DNA from: Jeotgalicoccus sp036782755
Lineage (GTDB): Bacteria > Bacillota > Bacilli > Staphylococcales > Salinicoccaceae
Assembly (NCBI GenBank): GCA_036782755.1
Contig: DAIPYL010000023.1
Location: forward strand, 1-24,521
Direction: 5' to 3'
Length of the DNA: 24,521 nt
Part shown: positions 6,882 to 15,356 of the stretch, in pieces
How positions within the stretch are numbered: the stretch's first letter is position 1
Layout: each line of letters opens with the position of its first letter
Made by a program: the position numbers and the translations under genes
The notes under the pieces: model-generated
What the model was told of the DNA's origin: nothing
Database searches by the model: none
The model's input: the letters and a program-made list of their open reading frames with translations, nothing else

Positions 6882-7466
6882 ATGAATTTAATACCTACGG
6901 TTATTGAACAGACAAATCGTGGCGAACGTGCTTACGATATTTATTCAAGACTCTTAAAAGATAGAATTATTATGATCGGGAGTGCAATCGATGATAACGT
7001 TGCAAACTCGGTAGTCAGCCAGCTGTTATTCCTGCAGGCTCAGGACTCGGAAAAAGATATTTATCTTTATATTAACTCACCGGGCGGCAGCGTTACTGCC
7101 GGCATGGCAATCTATGACACTATCCAGCACATTAAGCCGGATGTTCAGACAATCAGCCTGGGACTTGCAGCATCAATGGGATCATTCCTGTTAACTGCAG
7201 GTGCTAAAGGGAAACGCTACGCACTTCCAAACGCTGAAATTATGATTCACCAGCCGCTTGGCGGCGCTCAGGGTCAGGCAACTGAAATTGAGATCGCAGC
7301 GAAGCACATTTTAAAAACACGCGAGAAGTTAAACCAGATTTTAGCAGACCGCACTGGTCAGCCGCTTGAGAAAATCGAAAAAGACACTGACCGCGATAAT
7401 TTCATGACTGCAGAGCAGGCTAAAGAATACGGCCTGATCGACCATGTCATGGAACCGGAAAAATAA
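6882..7466 (+). CDS. clpP: ATP-dependent Clp protease proteolytic subunit
   Basis: Serine protease forming the double-heptamer chamber that works with ClpX and ClpC in the cytosol; in staphylococci it controls stress response and virulence (family knowledge). The product is 194 aa, full length. The catalytic triad is visible as S98 (AASMGSF), H123 (IMIHQPLGGAQGQ) and D172 (DRDNFM). AGGAGG precedes the ATG by eight bases. It is monocistronic, with a CtsR-controlled promoter upstream and an intrinsic terminator downstream. It is one of only two plus-strand genes here. Confidence 0.99.
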   Translation: MNLIPTVIEQTNRGERAYDIYSRLLKDRIIMIGSAIDDNVANSVVSQLLFLQAQDSEKDIYLYINSPGGSVTAGMAIYDTIQHIKPDVQTISLGLAASMGSFLLTAGAKGKRYALPNAEIMIHQPLGGAQGQATEIEIAAKHILKTREKLNQILADRTGQPLEKIEKDTDRDNFMTAEQAKEYGLIDHVMEPEK

Positions 7467-7479
7467 ATCATAGTAATAT

Positions 7480-7517
7480 AAGGGTTTAGGTCACATACGT
7501 GACTTAAACCCTTTTTT
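7480..7517 (+). terminator. Intrinsic terminator of clpP
   Basis: A 15-bp stem (AAGGGTTTAGGTCAC with GTGACTTAAACCCTT, one G-T) closes an ATAC loop and runs into TTTTTT. It separates clpP from the epimerase gene that follows. Confidence 0.92.
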
Positions 7518-7560
7518 CAATTAAAATAAAGTTAATCATATGTATTGGGAGGTCACAGAT

Positions 7561-8475
7561 TTGAATATTCTCATTACCGGCGGCACGGGTTTTATCGGTA
7601 CGAAACTAACAAACGCATTCCGGAAAGACCGCCATCACGTTTACATTTTAACGCGCCAGGAGCAGACGAGCGAACATCCTTATATACATTACGTTAAATA
7701 CGATGACAGCAATTTTAAAAATATGGACTGGACCGAAGGACTGCCTGAGGACTTCGATCTGATTTACAACTTTGCAGGCGCATCACTGAATGAAAAATGG
7801 ACAGAGGAATACAAAGAACTGATTCTTTCAAGCAGACTCGACATGACGAATATGCTCCGCCGCTGGCTGGAAACGTCGGGCATTAAGCCCCTCGCATTTA
7901 TTAACGCGAGTGCGGTCGGCTACTACCCGACAAGTGAAATTGTCGAATTCGACGAATACGATAAATTATCTTCGACGAACTTTTTATCAGATGTCGTGAA
8001 CCAGTGGGAAGCTGCAGCAGCCAAAATCGAAAATTTAGGCATCCGCGTTGTCTTCTCACGCTTCGGACTGGTGCTCGATAAAGACCACGGCGCCCTGCCT
8101 GTAATGGAAAAACTCTATAAGGCAAACGTCGGGGGTGAAATCGCGAGCGGCAAACAATGGTACTCATGGGTGCACATCGATGACGTTGTCAACGCCCTGC
8201 TTTTTGCAGGTGTGAACCAGGAAATCAGCGGACCGGTAAACGTTACCGCACCCGTGCAGGTCAGACAGCGCGAATTTTCTAAAGTGCTGAGCGCTGTGCT
8301 AGGTAAACCGAACTTCTTTAAAACACCGGAGTTCTTAATCGATAAAGCACTCGGAGAACGTGCATTACTCGTTACCGAAGGTCAGAAAGTTCACCCGCTG
8401 GTGTTATTGAATAACGATTTTAAATATTTATATCCGACGCTGGAGCAGGCAATGGAGAATATTTATAGTGAGTAG
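7561..8475 (+). CDS. TIGR01777 family NAD(P)-binding epimerase-like protein (SDR39U1)
   Basis: A 304-aa extended short-chain dehydrogenase-like protein. It starts with the Rossmann motif NILITGGTGFIG and includes NFAGASLNEKW, INASAVGYYP (replacing the usual YXXXK site) and the C-terminal DUF1731 region ending at the stop. The substrate is unknown for the family; older annotations call it a cell-division inhibitor or nucleoside-diphosphate sugar epimerase without firm basis. Start choice: an ATG at 7540 opens the frame, but GGGAGGT (7546-7552) points to the TTG at 7561, which places the Rossmann strand at the exact N-terminus. Its position after clpP matches staphylococci. Confidence 0.9.
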   Translation: MNILITGGTGFIGTKLTNAFRKDRHHVYILTRQEQTSEHPYIHYVKYDDSNFKNMDWTEGLPEDFDLIYNFAGASLNEKWTEEYKELILSSRLDMTNMLRRWLETSGIKPLAFINASAVGYYPTSEIVEFDEYDKLSSTNFLSDVVNQWEAAAAKIENLGIRVVFSRFGLVLDKDHGALPVMEKLYKANVGGEIASGKQWYSWVHIDDVVNALLFAGVNQEISGPVNVTAPVQVRQREFSKVLSAVLGKPNFFKTPEFLIDKALGERALLVTEGQKVHPLVLLNNDFKYLYPTLEQAMENIYSE

Positions 8476-8490
8476 AGATTTATAGCATGC

Positions 8491-8580
8491 TTAACCGGTT
8501 CTGCGGCATGCTCGATTCACAACAGAGAGACGCCGTTGTTAACCGGGGGCGTTCGATTCACAACAGAGAGACGCCGTTGT
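8491..8580. repeat. Two-unit imperfect tandem repeat with hairpin-forming core
   Basis: A 28-base sequence beginning TCGATTCACAACAGAGAGAC and ending GCCGTTGT occurs identically at 8512-8539 and 8553-8580. Each copy is preceded by TTAACCGG (8491-8498 and 8539-8546), giving units of 48 and 41 bases. Each core can fold as ACAACGG/CTGTTGT with a 7-base loop in the minus-strand RNA. The first unit also has GCATGC on both sides of its spacer. It lies in the convergent space between the epimerase and whiA. I do not recognise the element, and no ORF with a ribosome site spans it. Confidence 0.75.
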
Positions 8581-8605
8581 AAATCAAACCTTCAAAAACA
8601 GCAAA

Positions 8606-8636
8606 AAGCGCATCCGAATTCAATTCGGATGCGCTT
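8606..8636 (-). terminator. Intrinsic terminator of rapZ-yvcK-whiA, possibly bidirectional
   Basis: A perfect 14-bp stem (AAGCGCATCCGAAT/ATTCGGATGCGCTT) with a 3-base loop starts 8 bases past the whiA stop. The minus strand continues into TTTTTGCTGTTTTTG, a good U-tract. The plus-strand side, CTCTATTTT, is weaker but could end the epimerase transcript. Confidence 0.88.
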
Positions 8637-8643
8637 CTCTATT

Positions 8644-9588
8644 TTAAAACACCAGTTCTTCCCCGCTGCGCAGTTTATCTGCGATTTCGTCGAGTTTTCT
8701 CAGACGGTGGTTGATTCCTGATTTTGAAATCGTGCCTGTTGAAACAGCTTCCCCGATTTCTTTTAATGTCATGTCCTGATGTTCAACGCGGATGCGCGCA
8801 ACTTCTCTTAAGCGCTCAGGCAGTTCATCGATACCAATTTCCGCATCGATAAATTTAATGTTTTCCACCTGACGCATCGCTGCGTTGATTGTTTTGTTTA
8901 AGTTTGCGGTTTCACAATTTACCAATCGGTTAACCGAGTTGCGCATATCTCTGACAATACGTATATCTTCAAATTTCAACAGCGCCTGGTAGCCGCCGAT
9001 CAGACTAAGGAATTCCGCAATTTTCTCTGCTTCTTTCAAGTAAATAATATAGCCGCGTTTACGGTCGATATATTTAGCGTTCAGCTCATAGCTGTTCATC
9101 AGATTCGTAATTGCCTGTGCGTGTTCTTCGTACAGCGAACCGATTTCCAGATGATAAGCCGATGTCTCCGGATTGTTCACCGAACCGCCTGCAAGGAATG
9201 CACCTCTTAAATAGCTTCTTCTGCAGCATTCTTTATCATTAATTTCATCGGTAATCGTATTCGTCAGCACACCGCCTGAAAATATTTTTAAGTCTTCCAG
9301 CACGTCTTTTGATTCTTTTTTAATACGGCAAATATAAACGTTGTTCTTTTTCAGCTTCATTTTCTTTCTCACAAGGAGATCAATTTCTATTCTATATACA
9401 TTTTTTATTAACGAGAAAATCCGGCGCGCAATCGCAGCGTTTTCTGTCTGGACATTAATGACCCACTGTCCGTCAAAATAACTGACTGCACCGTTCATTT
9501 TAATCAGCGCAGAGAGTTCGCTCTTCATGCAGCATTCATCCACTTCAATTCTCGTTAATTCATTTTTCATTTCGGAAGCAAATGACAT
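8644..9588 (-). CDS. whiA: WhiA-type DNA-binding regulator
   Basis: A conserved Gram-positive protein of 314 aa, the staphylococcal length, with an N-terminal LAGLIDADG homing-endonuclease-like fold (roughly 20-200, including RSYLRGAFLAGGSV) and a C-terminal helix-turn-helix (about 275-310, MTLKEIGEAVSTGTISKSGINHRLRKLDEIA). In Streptomyces it is a sporulation transcription factor; in Bacillus it influences cell division and chromosome segregation (literature knowledge). The start has AAAGGA ten bases upstream. It is the third gene of rapZ-yvcK-whiA, 27 bases behind yvcK, and a strong terminator follows. Confidence 0.97.
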   Translation of the reverse strand: MSFASEMKNELTRIEVDECCMKSELSALIKMNGAVSYFDGQWVINVQTENAAIARRIFSLIKNVYRIEIDLLVRKKMKLKKNNVYICRIKKESKDVLEDLKIFSGGVLTNTITDEINDKECCRRSYLRGAFLAGGSVNNPETSAYHLEIGSLYEEHAQAITNLMNSYELNAKYIDRKRGYIIYLKEAEKIAEFLSLIGGYQALLKFEDIRIVRDMRNSVNRLVNCETANLNKTINAAMRQVENIKFIDAEIGIDELPERLREVARIRVEHQDMTLKEIGEAVSTGTISKSGINHRLRKLDEIADKLRSGEELVF

Positions 9589-9615
9589 GCTACCACGTTC
9601 CTTTCAAAATCTTCC

Positions 9616-10590
9616 CTAATACTTCAGTGTCTCCGATTCATCGATGACAATGTCGTATATAATTTCAGCGAGTTTCTCGTTATTATGGCGTACAACCCGT
9701 TCTTCATCGACGATAATCAGGTTTTCGTCGGTAATTACTTTAACACCGTGCGCTTCAAGTTTATCCCGCTCGCTTTTAATAATCTGGACACCTCTGTTTT
9801 TATAAGTATCCGCCATTTCTTCATAGACGTCGCGTTCATTTAAAATCACATAATCTATCACACGTGCTTTCAAATGTTTCTCTATTGCATAGAGATGATC
9901 AAAAGCAGACATGCCTATCGTTTCTCCCGGCTGTTCAAGCAGGTTCGATACATAAACTTTAATACCCTCGGACTCTGCTACGGCTTCTGCAATGCCTTTC
10001 GGCAGCAGATTCGGAATGATGCTCGTGTACAGCGAGCCAGGTCCAAGGACGATAATATCCGCTTCAAGTATCGCTTCAACCGCAGCCGGTGTCGCATCAA
10101 TGTTCGTCGGAATTAAATACATTTCCCGGATTTCTTTTTTCACTTTTGGAATATAGCTTTCACCGATAATAATCGAGTCATCAGCCATTCTCGCAGCGAG
10201 CTTCGGACTGACGTTCGTCGACGGAATCACTGTCCCTTTAACGTTCAGTATTTTTGACAGCTCACTGACTGCAGTCGCAAAGTCCCCGCTGATATCGTAC
10301 ATCGCAGCAAGCATTAAGTTGCCGAGCGAATGCCCCGATATTTCATCTTTTTTAAAGCGGTAAGTAAACAGATGTTCAAGTTTGCTCTCCACTTCGCTTA
10401 AGGCCGACATGACGTTCCGGATATCTCCGGGTGCGGGCATATCAATCTGATCGCGGATAATTCCGGTTGACCCACCATCATCCGCCACTGATACAATCGC
10501 AGAAATATCGACAGGATATTTTTTTAATCCGCGCGATAAAACAGCGAGCCCGGTGCCGCCGCCGATAATTGCGATTTTAATCTTTTTCAT
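9616..10590 (-). CDS. yvcK: YvcK/GlmR-type UDP-GlcNAc-binding metabolic regulator (CofD-like fold)
   Basis: A 324-aa member of the YvcK (GlmR) family. In Bacillus it is needed for growth on gluconeogenic carbon and steers precursor flow into peptidoglycan through UDP-GlcNAc sensing and GlmS (family knowledge). The N-terminal nucleotide-binding motif IIGGGTGLAVLSRGLK, ADDGGSTG and PAPGDIRN are intact, and GPGSLYTSIIPNLL marks the central binding site. Its ATG lies inside the end of rapZ (14-base overlap), which suggests translational coupling of two proteins that both touch amino-sugar metabolism. Confidence 0.96.
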   Translation of the reverse strand: MKKIKIAIIGGGTGLAVLSRGLKKYPVDISAIVSVADDGGSTGIIRDQIDMPAPGDIRNVMSALSEVESKLEHLFTYRFKKDEISGHSLGNLMLAAMYDISGDFATAVSELSKILNVKGTVIPSTNVSPKLAARMADDSIIIGESYIPKVKKEIREMYLIPTNIDATPAAVEAILEADIIVLGPGSLYTSIIPNLLPKGIAEAVAESEGIKVYVSNLLEQPGETIGMSAFDHLYAIEKHLKARVIDYVILNERDVYEEMADTYKNRGVQIIKSERDKLEAHGVKVITDENLIIVDEERVVRHNNEKLAEIIYDIVIDESETLKY

Positions 10591-11461
10591 TCACTGTGCC
10601 TTCAATTCTCGCATCACGGTGGGTCGTGTTAACCGAAAATGCGAATTTATCATCCAGATCTTTAGCAAGACGGCGGGTCAGTGCAACAGAACGGTGCTGG
10701 CCACCTGTACAGCCTATCGCAATTGTGAGCTGGGATTTGCCTTCTTTTATATATTGAGGAATTAAATATTTAATCATATCGTACAGTTTATCGTAAAACG
10801 TATCGGTATCCTGCCACTTCATGACGTAGTCGTATACTTCCTGATTAAGACCGGTTAACGGACGGTACTCCGGAATATAAAACGGATTCGGCAGAAAACG
10901 AACATCGAACATTAAATCCGCATCGATTGGAACACCGTGTTTAAAACCGAAACTCAGGACGTTCACAGCAAAGAATTGTTCACGTCCGCCTGAGTATAAA
11001 GTGAAGATGCGGTCTCTCAGTTCTTTCGGTGACAGGTCTGTCGTATCGACAATAACAGATGAACGGCCTTTTAAATCATCGAGTATTTCACGTTCTTTTT
11101 CAATCGCTTCAAGTACAGAAACCCCTTCGTTTAACGGGTGGGAACGGCGCGTTTCTTTATAGCGGCTGACGAGTCTTTCATCATCCGTATCGAGAAATAC
11201 AATGCGGAGCATTATATCTTCGTTGATCAGTACCGTTTCCAGTTTTTGAATTAAATCATCAAAAAATTCTTTGCCGCGAAGGTCGATGCCGAGCGCGACT
11301 TTGTTCATCTTGCCGTCAGTCGATTCCATCAGCTCCACGACTTTCGGAATAAGAATCGGGGGCAGATTGTCGATGCAGAAATAGCCTGTATCTTCAATCG
11401 CTTCCAGTGCAACAGATTTACCTGAACCGCTCATACCTGTAATTATGATTAAATTTTTCAT
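10577..11461 (-). CDS. rapZ: RapZ/YvcJ nucleotide-binding protein
   Basis: A 294-aa P-loop protein. The Walker A motif GMSGSGKS (9-16) is at the N-terminus, and the C-terminal RapZ domain shows IGCTGGQHRSVAL. E. coli RapZ controls GlmS via small RNAs; Bacillus YvcJ binds and hydrolyses nucleotides (family knowledge). Whether the RNA role holds here is unknown. Start choice: the frame is open to a TTG at 11476, but that triplet leads into the ribosome site GAGGGTG. The ATG at 11461, six bases beyond it, gives the canonical MKNLIIITGMSGSGKS start. It is the first gene of the rapZ-yvcK-whiA operon. Confidence 0.96.
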   Translation of the reverse strand: MKNLIIITGMSGSGKSVALEAIEDTGYFCIDNLPPILIPKVVELMESTDGKMNKVALGIDLRGKEFFDDLIQKLETVLINEDIMLRIVFLDTDDERLVSRYKETRRSHPLNEGVSVLEAIEKEREILDDLKGRSSVIVDTTDLSPKELRDRIFTLYSGGREQFFAVNVLSFGFKHGVPIDADLMFDVRFLPNPFYIPEYRPLTGLNQEVYDYVMKWQDTDTFYDKLYDMIKYLIPQYIKEGKSQLTIAIGCTGGQHRSVALTRRLAKDLDDKFAFSVNTTHRDARIEGTVNEKD

Positions 11462-11510
11462 AAAGCACACCCTCAAATTTACTTATTTTCAAAAAATGCC
11501 ATTTACTTAT

Positions 11511-11516
11511 ATTATA
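11511..11516 (-). promoter_or_regulatory. -10 box of the rapZ-yvcK-whiA promoter
   Basis: TATAAT on the minus strand lies 49 bases before the rapZ ATG and only 19 bases past the trxB terminator stem. The -35 region falls in the terminator's T-tract and matches consensus poorly. Confidence 0.5.
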
Positions 11517-11535
11517 ACGGATAACTTTACGAAAA

Positions 11536-11553
11536 AACCCCCTTTCGGGGGAT
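11536..11553 (-). terminator. Intrinsic terminator of trxB
   Basis: A CCCCC/GGGGG stem with a GAAA tetraloop on the minus strand, extended by A-T pairs and followed by TTTTTT, starts 13 bases past the trxB stop. Confidence 0.92.
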
Positions 11554-11566
11554 TTGCTTCGATTAA

Positions 11567-12502
11567 TTATTCGTTGTCTTCAAGCTGCTCTAAATAGTGC
11601 TGCGCATTTTGCGCTGCAAGGCTGCCGTCACCTGTTGCCGTAACAATCTGACGAAGTGATTTCTCTCTGACGTCACCAGCGGCAAAGATGCCCGGGATTT
11701 CAGTTTCCATTTCTTCGTTCGTGACGATATAGCCGTTTTCGTTTAAAATACCTAAATCCTGGAACGGTGCTGTCAGCGGCAGCATACCGATGTAGATAAA
11801 TACGCCGTCCGCCTTGTAGTCGTAAGTTTCGCCTGTATTTTTGTTTTTCAGCGTCACTGATTCTACGCGGTTTTCACCGTTAATTGTCTGCAGTTCCGTA
11901 TCCCAGATAAAGTCGATTTTATCATTTTTAAATGCACGGTCCTGTAAAATTTTCTGAGCACGGAGCTCATCGCGGCGGTGAACAATTGTCACTTTGCTCG
12001 CGTATTTCGTCAGGAATACACCCTCTTCAACAGCTGAGTCTCCGCCGCCGATAACGACAAGTTCACGCTCTTTAAAGAATGCACCGTCACATACTGCACA
12101 GTAGCTTACACCACGTCCGCGAAGCAGATCTTCACCTGGTACGCCGATTGTTTTGTACTCTGCGCCTGTTGCAACGATTACACTTTTCGTGTAAATATCT
12201 TCAGACGAGGTTTTCAGTATTTTAATGTCGCCGTCGAGTTCAACACTTTTAATGTCGCCGTATTTATACTCTGCACCAAATTTCTGAGAGTGTTCGAACA
12301 TTTTAGAAGACAGTTCCGGTCCTGTAATCATGCTGAAGCCCGGGAAGTTTTCAACTTCTTCAGTATTCGCCATCTGTCCGCCCGGTACACCGCGTTCAAG
12401 CATTACTGTTTTCAGTTCTGCACGGGATGCATAGACGGCAGCTGTCATGCCGGCAGGTCCCGCACCGATTATTACTACGTCATATATCGTTTTCTCTTCC
12501 AT
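11567..12502 (-). CDS. trxB: Thioredoxin-disulfide reductase
   Basis: A cytosolic NADPH-dependent flavoenzyme keeping thioredoxin reduced; essential in staphylococci. The 311-aa product has the FAD motif GAGPAG (13-18), the redox-active CAVC pair (C135, C138), the NADPH motif GGGDSAVEE, and the C-terminal FAD motif GIFAAGDVREK. AAAGGAG stands seven bases before the ATG. It is the last gene of the hprK-lgt-acyltransferase-TPR-trxB run, 61 bases after the TPR gene with no terminator between, and a -10-like TATAAT in that gap may give it extra expression. Confidence 0.98.
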   Translation of the reverse strand: MEEKTIYDVVIIGAGPAGMTAAVYASRAELKTVMLERGVPGGQMANTEEVENFPGFSMITGPELSSKMFEHSQKFGAEYKYGDIKSVELDGDIKILKTSSEDIYTKSVIVATGAEYKTIGVPGEDLLRGRGVSYCAVCDGAFFKERELVVIGGGDSAVEEGVFLTKYASKVTIVHRRDELRAQKILQDRAFKNDKIDFIWDTELQTINGENRVESVTLKNKNTGETYDYKADGVFIYIGMLPLTAPFQDLGILNENGYIVTNEEMETEIPGIFAAGDVREKSLRQIVTATGDGSLAAQNAQHYLEQLEDNE

Positions 12503-12535
12503 AATCGTTCTCCTTTAAAAAAATTGCTACATACA

Positions 12536-12541
12536 ATTATA
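12536..12541 (-). promoter_or_regulatory. Possible internal -10 box for trxB
   Basis: TATAAT on the minus strand lies 33 bases before the trxB ATG. The nearest -35-like sequence (TTTACA) is only 13 bases away, so promoter activity is uncertain. It may allow expression independent of hprK. Confidence 0.3.
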
Positions 12542-12563
12542 TAGGCTTTCCGTCTGTAAATCA

Positions 12564-13985
12564 TTATATCTGCTTTATTCTGTCGATTGCTTTGTTCAGT
12601 CTGTAAACCGTCGTATTAAACATCTCCGCCACACTTTTTTTCGTCAGCCTGCGGCCCCCGGGATACAAATATAATGCAGCTGCTGTATGGCTCTCCACAT
12701 CTTCAAACTCTTTATGCTTTTCATAGAGATCATGAAACACATTAATCCACATCAGCAGTGTGTCCTCATCCCTGAACGACTGATCATACAGCAGTTCAAG
12801 TCCGATATGCATACGTCCGAGACGGACCAGCTTCAATCCCTGGAATAAAAACGTCACGTACAGTTTTTCATAGTCATCGAGCGTTTCAATATGATCCCAT
12901 ATCGATAAACCGATAATCGCTTCACGCGGTTCTATTTTACTGATTAAATACAATGCCAGGAGACGTTTATGCTGATCCTCATCGTGCAGGTACATACTTT
13001 CCAGATTGAGTATTTCCGCGGCCGCTTCTTCTTTTTTCCACGGACTGAATTTCTCATCGACCGGATGGAAATTCTGCATGCGCGTCCAGTAAATTTTAGA
13101 TTCCTCGTGCTTGCCTAAATGGTAGCTTGAAAAACTGAGTGCATGAAGCAGCTGGAAATTTACAATCTTCTGCTTCTTATAAAGCGGGAACAGCAGTTTA
13201 TATGAATGTTCATATTTCTGCAGGAAGTTCAGCACAAGTCCTACTTTAAACCGTGCATCATCATCGAGCGGCTCCACAACTTCAAGCTTCTTTAAATACG
13301 CTTCGTACTCATCAAACTGCTCTGTATGGTAATGCAGCAGCGTCATATGGCTGAGTGCATGCATATCCGTCTGGTCGTCTTCCAGCAGCTGTTCAAGCAG
13401 CACTTCTGCATCTTCAAACTTATTTAAAAATAAATACGCCATTGCTTTTAAGTTTCTGAATTCAGGCTCTTCCTGAATATTCACCGGAAGCGAATCCAGA
13501 TATTCAAGCGACTCGTTTACTTTCGCATTCATAAATAAATGCTGGAAAATCTGCTGGCCAATAAAACGCTCAGCTTCTTTTTCAAGTTCGTTCTCATCTT
13601 CGATTTCAACATCAAACATTTCTTCAAGCGTATCGCCGTAATTCGTATCGGGATTGTGATTCGAGTATTGAACACCGTATAAAAATGCTTTGTTCGCATC
13701 GTGTTTTATAATATTGATCTGACTCAGTATATAAAAGTACTCGGGGTCGTAGTTATCTTTAACGAAAGCTTCGATAATTAAATGTTCCGCTTCGTTGCCG
13801 AATCCGTTCTCGGCCATAACGTAGACGTATTCCGATAAATAATCCATGTTATCCGGGTTTTTATCGTGTGCTTTTTTCAGGAGCTGGAGTGCTTCTTTTT
13901 TAAGATTCTGCTGTCTTTTTTTAATACCCTGCCTGTAGTAATGTTCTCCGTTTTGATCGAGAGAGATTACTTTGTTGTTATTCAT
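12564..13985 (-). CDS. Tetratricopeptide-repeat protein with a C-terminal HTH-like segment
   Basis: A 473-aa, acidic, helical protein. TPR-type helical pairs run through most of its length (for example EALQLLKKAHDKNPDNMDYLSEYVYVM near 30-57 and FEDAEVLLEQLLEDDQTDMHALSHM near 190-215). There is no signal peptide or membrane segment, so it is cytosolic. The last 30 residues (LTKKSVAEMFNTTVYRLNKA and following) have the spacing of a helix-turn-helix. The ATG overlaps the acyltransferase stop by one base (TAATG), with AAGGGAG upstream, so the two are coupled. Staphylococci carry a TPR gene at this place (recollection); its function is not known to me. Confidence 0.88.
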   Translation of the reverse strand: MNNNKVISLDQNGEHYYRQGIKKRQQNLKKEALQLLKKAHDKNPDNMDYLSEYVYVMAENGFGNEAEHLIIEAFVKDNYDPEYFYILSQINIIKHDANKAFLYGVQYSNHNPDTNYGDTLEEMFDVEIEDENELEKEAERFIGQQIFQHLFMNAKVNESLEYLDSLPVNIQEEPEFRNLKAMAYLFLNKFEDAEVLLEQLLEDDQTDMHALSHMTLLHYHTEQFDEYEAYLKKLEVVEPLDDDARFKVGLVLNFLQKYEHSYKLLFPLYKKQKIVNFQLLHALSFSSYHLGKHEESKIYWTRMQNFHPVDEKFSPWKKEEAAAEILNLESMYLHDEDQHKRLLALYLISKIEPREAIIGLSIWDHIETLDDYEKLYVTFLFQGLKLVRLGRMHIGLELLYDQSFRDEDTLLMWINVFHDLYEKHKEFEDVESHTAAALYLYPGGRRLTKKSVAEMFNTTVYRLNKAIDRIKQI

Positions 13986-14467
13986 TACGCTCTCTCCCTT
14001 ATTATCATCGGATTGCCGTAGACGAGTGCATTATCGGGAATATCTTTCGACACGACTGTGCCTGCGCCGACTTTCACCCTGCTGCCTATTGTGACGCCCG
14101 GCAGTACTGTTGCATTGGCGCCGATCATCGTATTCTTACCGATGTCGACTTTGCCGATTCTGTATTCATCTGTTAAATATTCATGTGTCAGTATCGTCGC
14201 ATTATAGCCGATAATCGAGTTTTCACCGATTGTAATTAATTCCGGAAACATTAAATCAGGCATCGCTTTATAAGCAAATGACACGTGCGGGCCGAGATTC
14301 ATCTTAAGACCGGCACGGTATAACTTATGTTTCATTTTAGTCGATGGCATAAAACGCCCCGCTTCGATAATTATAAAGTTTTTAGCCACTTTAACGAGCG
14401 AAACGGTGCGGTACAAATGCCACAGCGGATTAATTTTAAAGCCCGTATGCCGGATTAATTTCCTCAT
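13985..14467 (-). CDS. Hexapeptide-repeat (left-handed beta-helix) acyltransferase
   Basis: A 160-aa protein whose C-terminal half (about 70-155) is made of hexapeptide repeats (ITIGENSIIGYNATI, VDIGKNTMIGANATV, VTIGSRVKVGAGTVV), ending with the family-typical NALVYGNPM. A likely catalytic His lies in LTHEYL. The acceptor is unknown; relatives acetylate sugars or antibiotics. The N-terminal 40 residues are basic and hydrophobic and might lie on the membrane. It starts 1 base after the lgt stop and ends within the TPR start. Its place after lgt suggests an envelope-related substrate, which is inference. Confidence 0.88.
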   Translation of the reverse strand: MRKLIRHTGFKINPLWHLYRTVSLVKVAKNFIIIEAGRFMPSTKMKHKLYRAGLKMNLGPHVSFAYKAMPDLMFPELITIGENSIIGYNATILTHEYLTDEYRIGKVDIGKNTMIGANATVLPGVTIGSRVKVGAGTVVSKDIPDNALVYGNPMIIRERA

Positions 14468-14468
14468 G

Positions 14469-15356
14469 CTACTTCTTCCTTTTTTTCTTCTTATTAACTA
14501 CTGATGATTTTTTTAAAGTTTTCCGTTCATCTTTAGCTGCATAGTTGCCGTATACGTCACCGTATTTCGGCAAATTGTATTTCTGCTGACGGCAGATCAT
14601 TATGACAAGAGAGCCGACAATTATAACCACCGAAATAACCTGAGCTGTTCTCAGCATATCTCCAATCATTAAGCTGTCTGTCCGCATGCCTTCGATAAAG
14701 AACCTGCCGACTGAATAGTATATCAAATAAATGAATACTGTGTGGCCGAGCGGTAATTTCGGACGTATTAATAATAGTATAATTACGCCGGTAATACTCC
14801 ATATTGATTCGTATAAAAATGTCGGATGGTAGTATGTACCATCAATATTCATATGGTTAATAATAAATTCCGGAATCATTAAGTTCTCAAGGAATTCTCT
14901 TGCGACAGGTCCGCCGTGAGCTTCCTGGTTAATAAAGTTGCCCCAGCGTCCGATTGCCTGCCCGAGCAGAATGCTCGGTGCAGCAATATCCGCAACCTGG
15001 AAAAAGCTGTAGCCTTTAGTTCTCGTATAGATAAGACCGGCAAGAAATCCGCCGATCAGACCACCATGAATCGCCATGCCGCCTTCCCACACTTTAATAA
15101 TATCGAGCGGGTTAAAGAAATAATAATCAAGATTGAAGAAGACATAGTACAGACGTGCACCGAGAAGCGAGAAGATAATGATATACATCATTAAATCCAT
15201 AAATAAATCTTCAGGCAGTCCTTTTTTTATGGTTTCCCTGTTGGCTAAATAATAGCCGAGTATCATTCCGGTTAAAATAATAATGCCGTACCAGTGAATG
15301 GACAGCGGTCCCAGCGATATTGCCACCGGATCGATGGCGGCGTTTATAATCATCAT
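14469..15356 (-). CDS. lgt: Prolipoprotein diacylglyceryl transferase
   Basis: A multi-pass membrane enzyme that transfers diacylglycerol from phosphatidylglycerol to the lipobox cysteine of prolipoproteins. The product is 295 aa with about seven membrane segments. The GGMAIHGGLIGG motif (H97) and the Lgt signature GRWGNFINQEAHGG (R137, N140) are intact. The C-terminal tail is strongly basic (ending KKKKRKK) and longer than in many homologues. The ATG overlaps the hprK stop by one codon; a second ATG one codon later is equally well placed to GGAGG. It is the second gene of the hprK operon. Confidence 0.97.
   Translation of the reverse strand: MMIINAAIDPVAISLGPLSIHWYGIIILTGMILGYYLANRETIKKGLPEDLFMDLMMYIIIFSLLGARLYYVFFNLDYYFFNPLDIIKVWEGGMAIHGGLIGGFLAGLIYTRTKGYSFFQVADIAAPSILLGQAIGRWGNFINQEAHGGPVAREFLENLMIPEFIINHMNIDGTYYHPTFLYESIWSITGVIILLLIRPKLPLGHTVFIYLIYYSVGRFFIEGMRTDSLMIGDMLRTAQVISVVIIVGSLVIMICRQQKYNLPKYGDVYGNYAAKDERKTLKKSSVVNKKKKRKK

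Noticed and set aside
8490..8580. Possible remnant of a tRNA T-arm (GTTCGATTC) in the tandem repeat
   Set aside because: The bases on both sides cannot form a T-stem and no acceptor or anticodon arm is nearby, so the match is chance.
8488..8583. Short ORF across the repeat (31 codons from an ATG at 8488)
   Set aside because: There is no ribosome site, the repeat units are not the same length modulo three, and the peptide does not keep the repeat.
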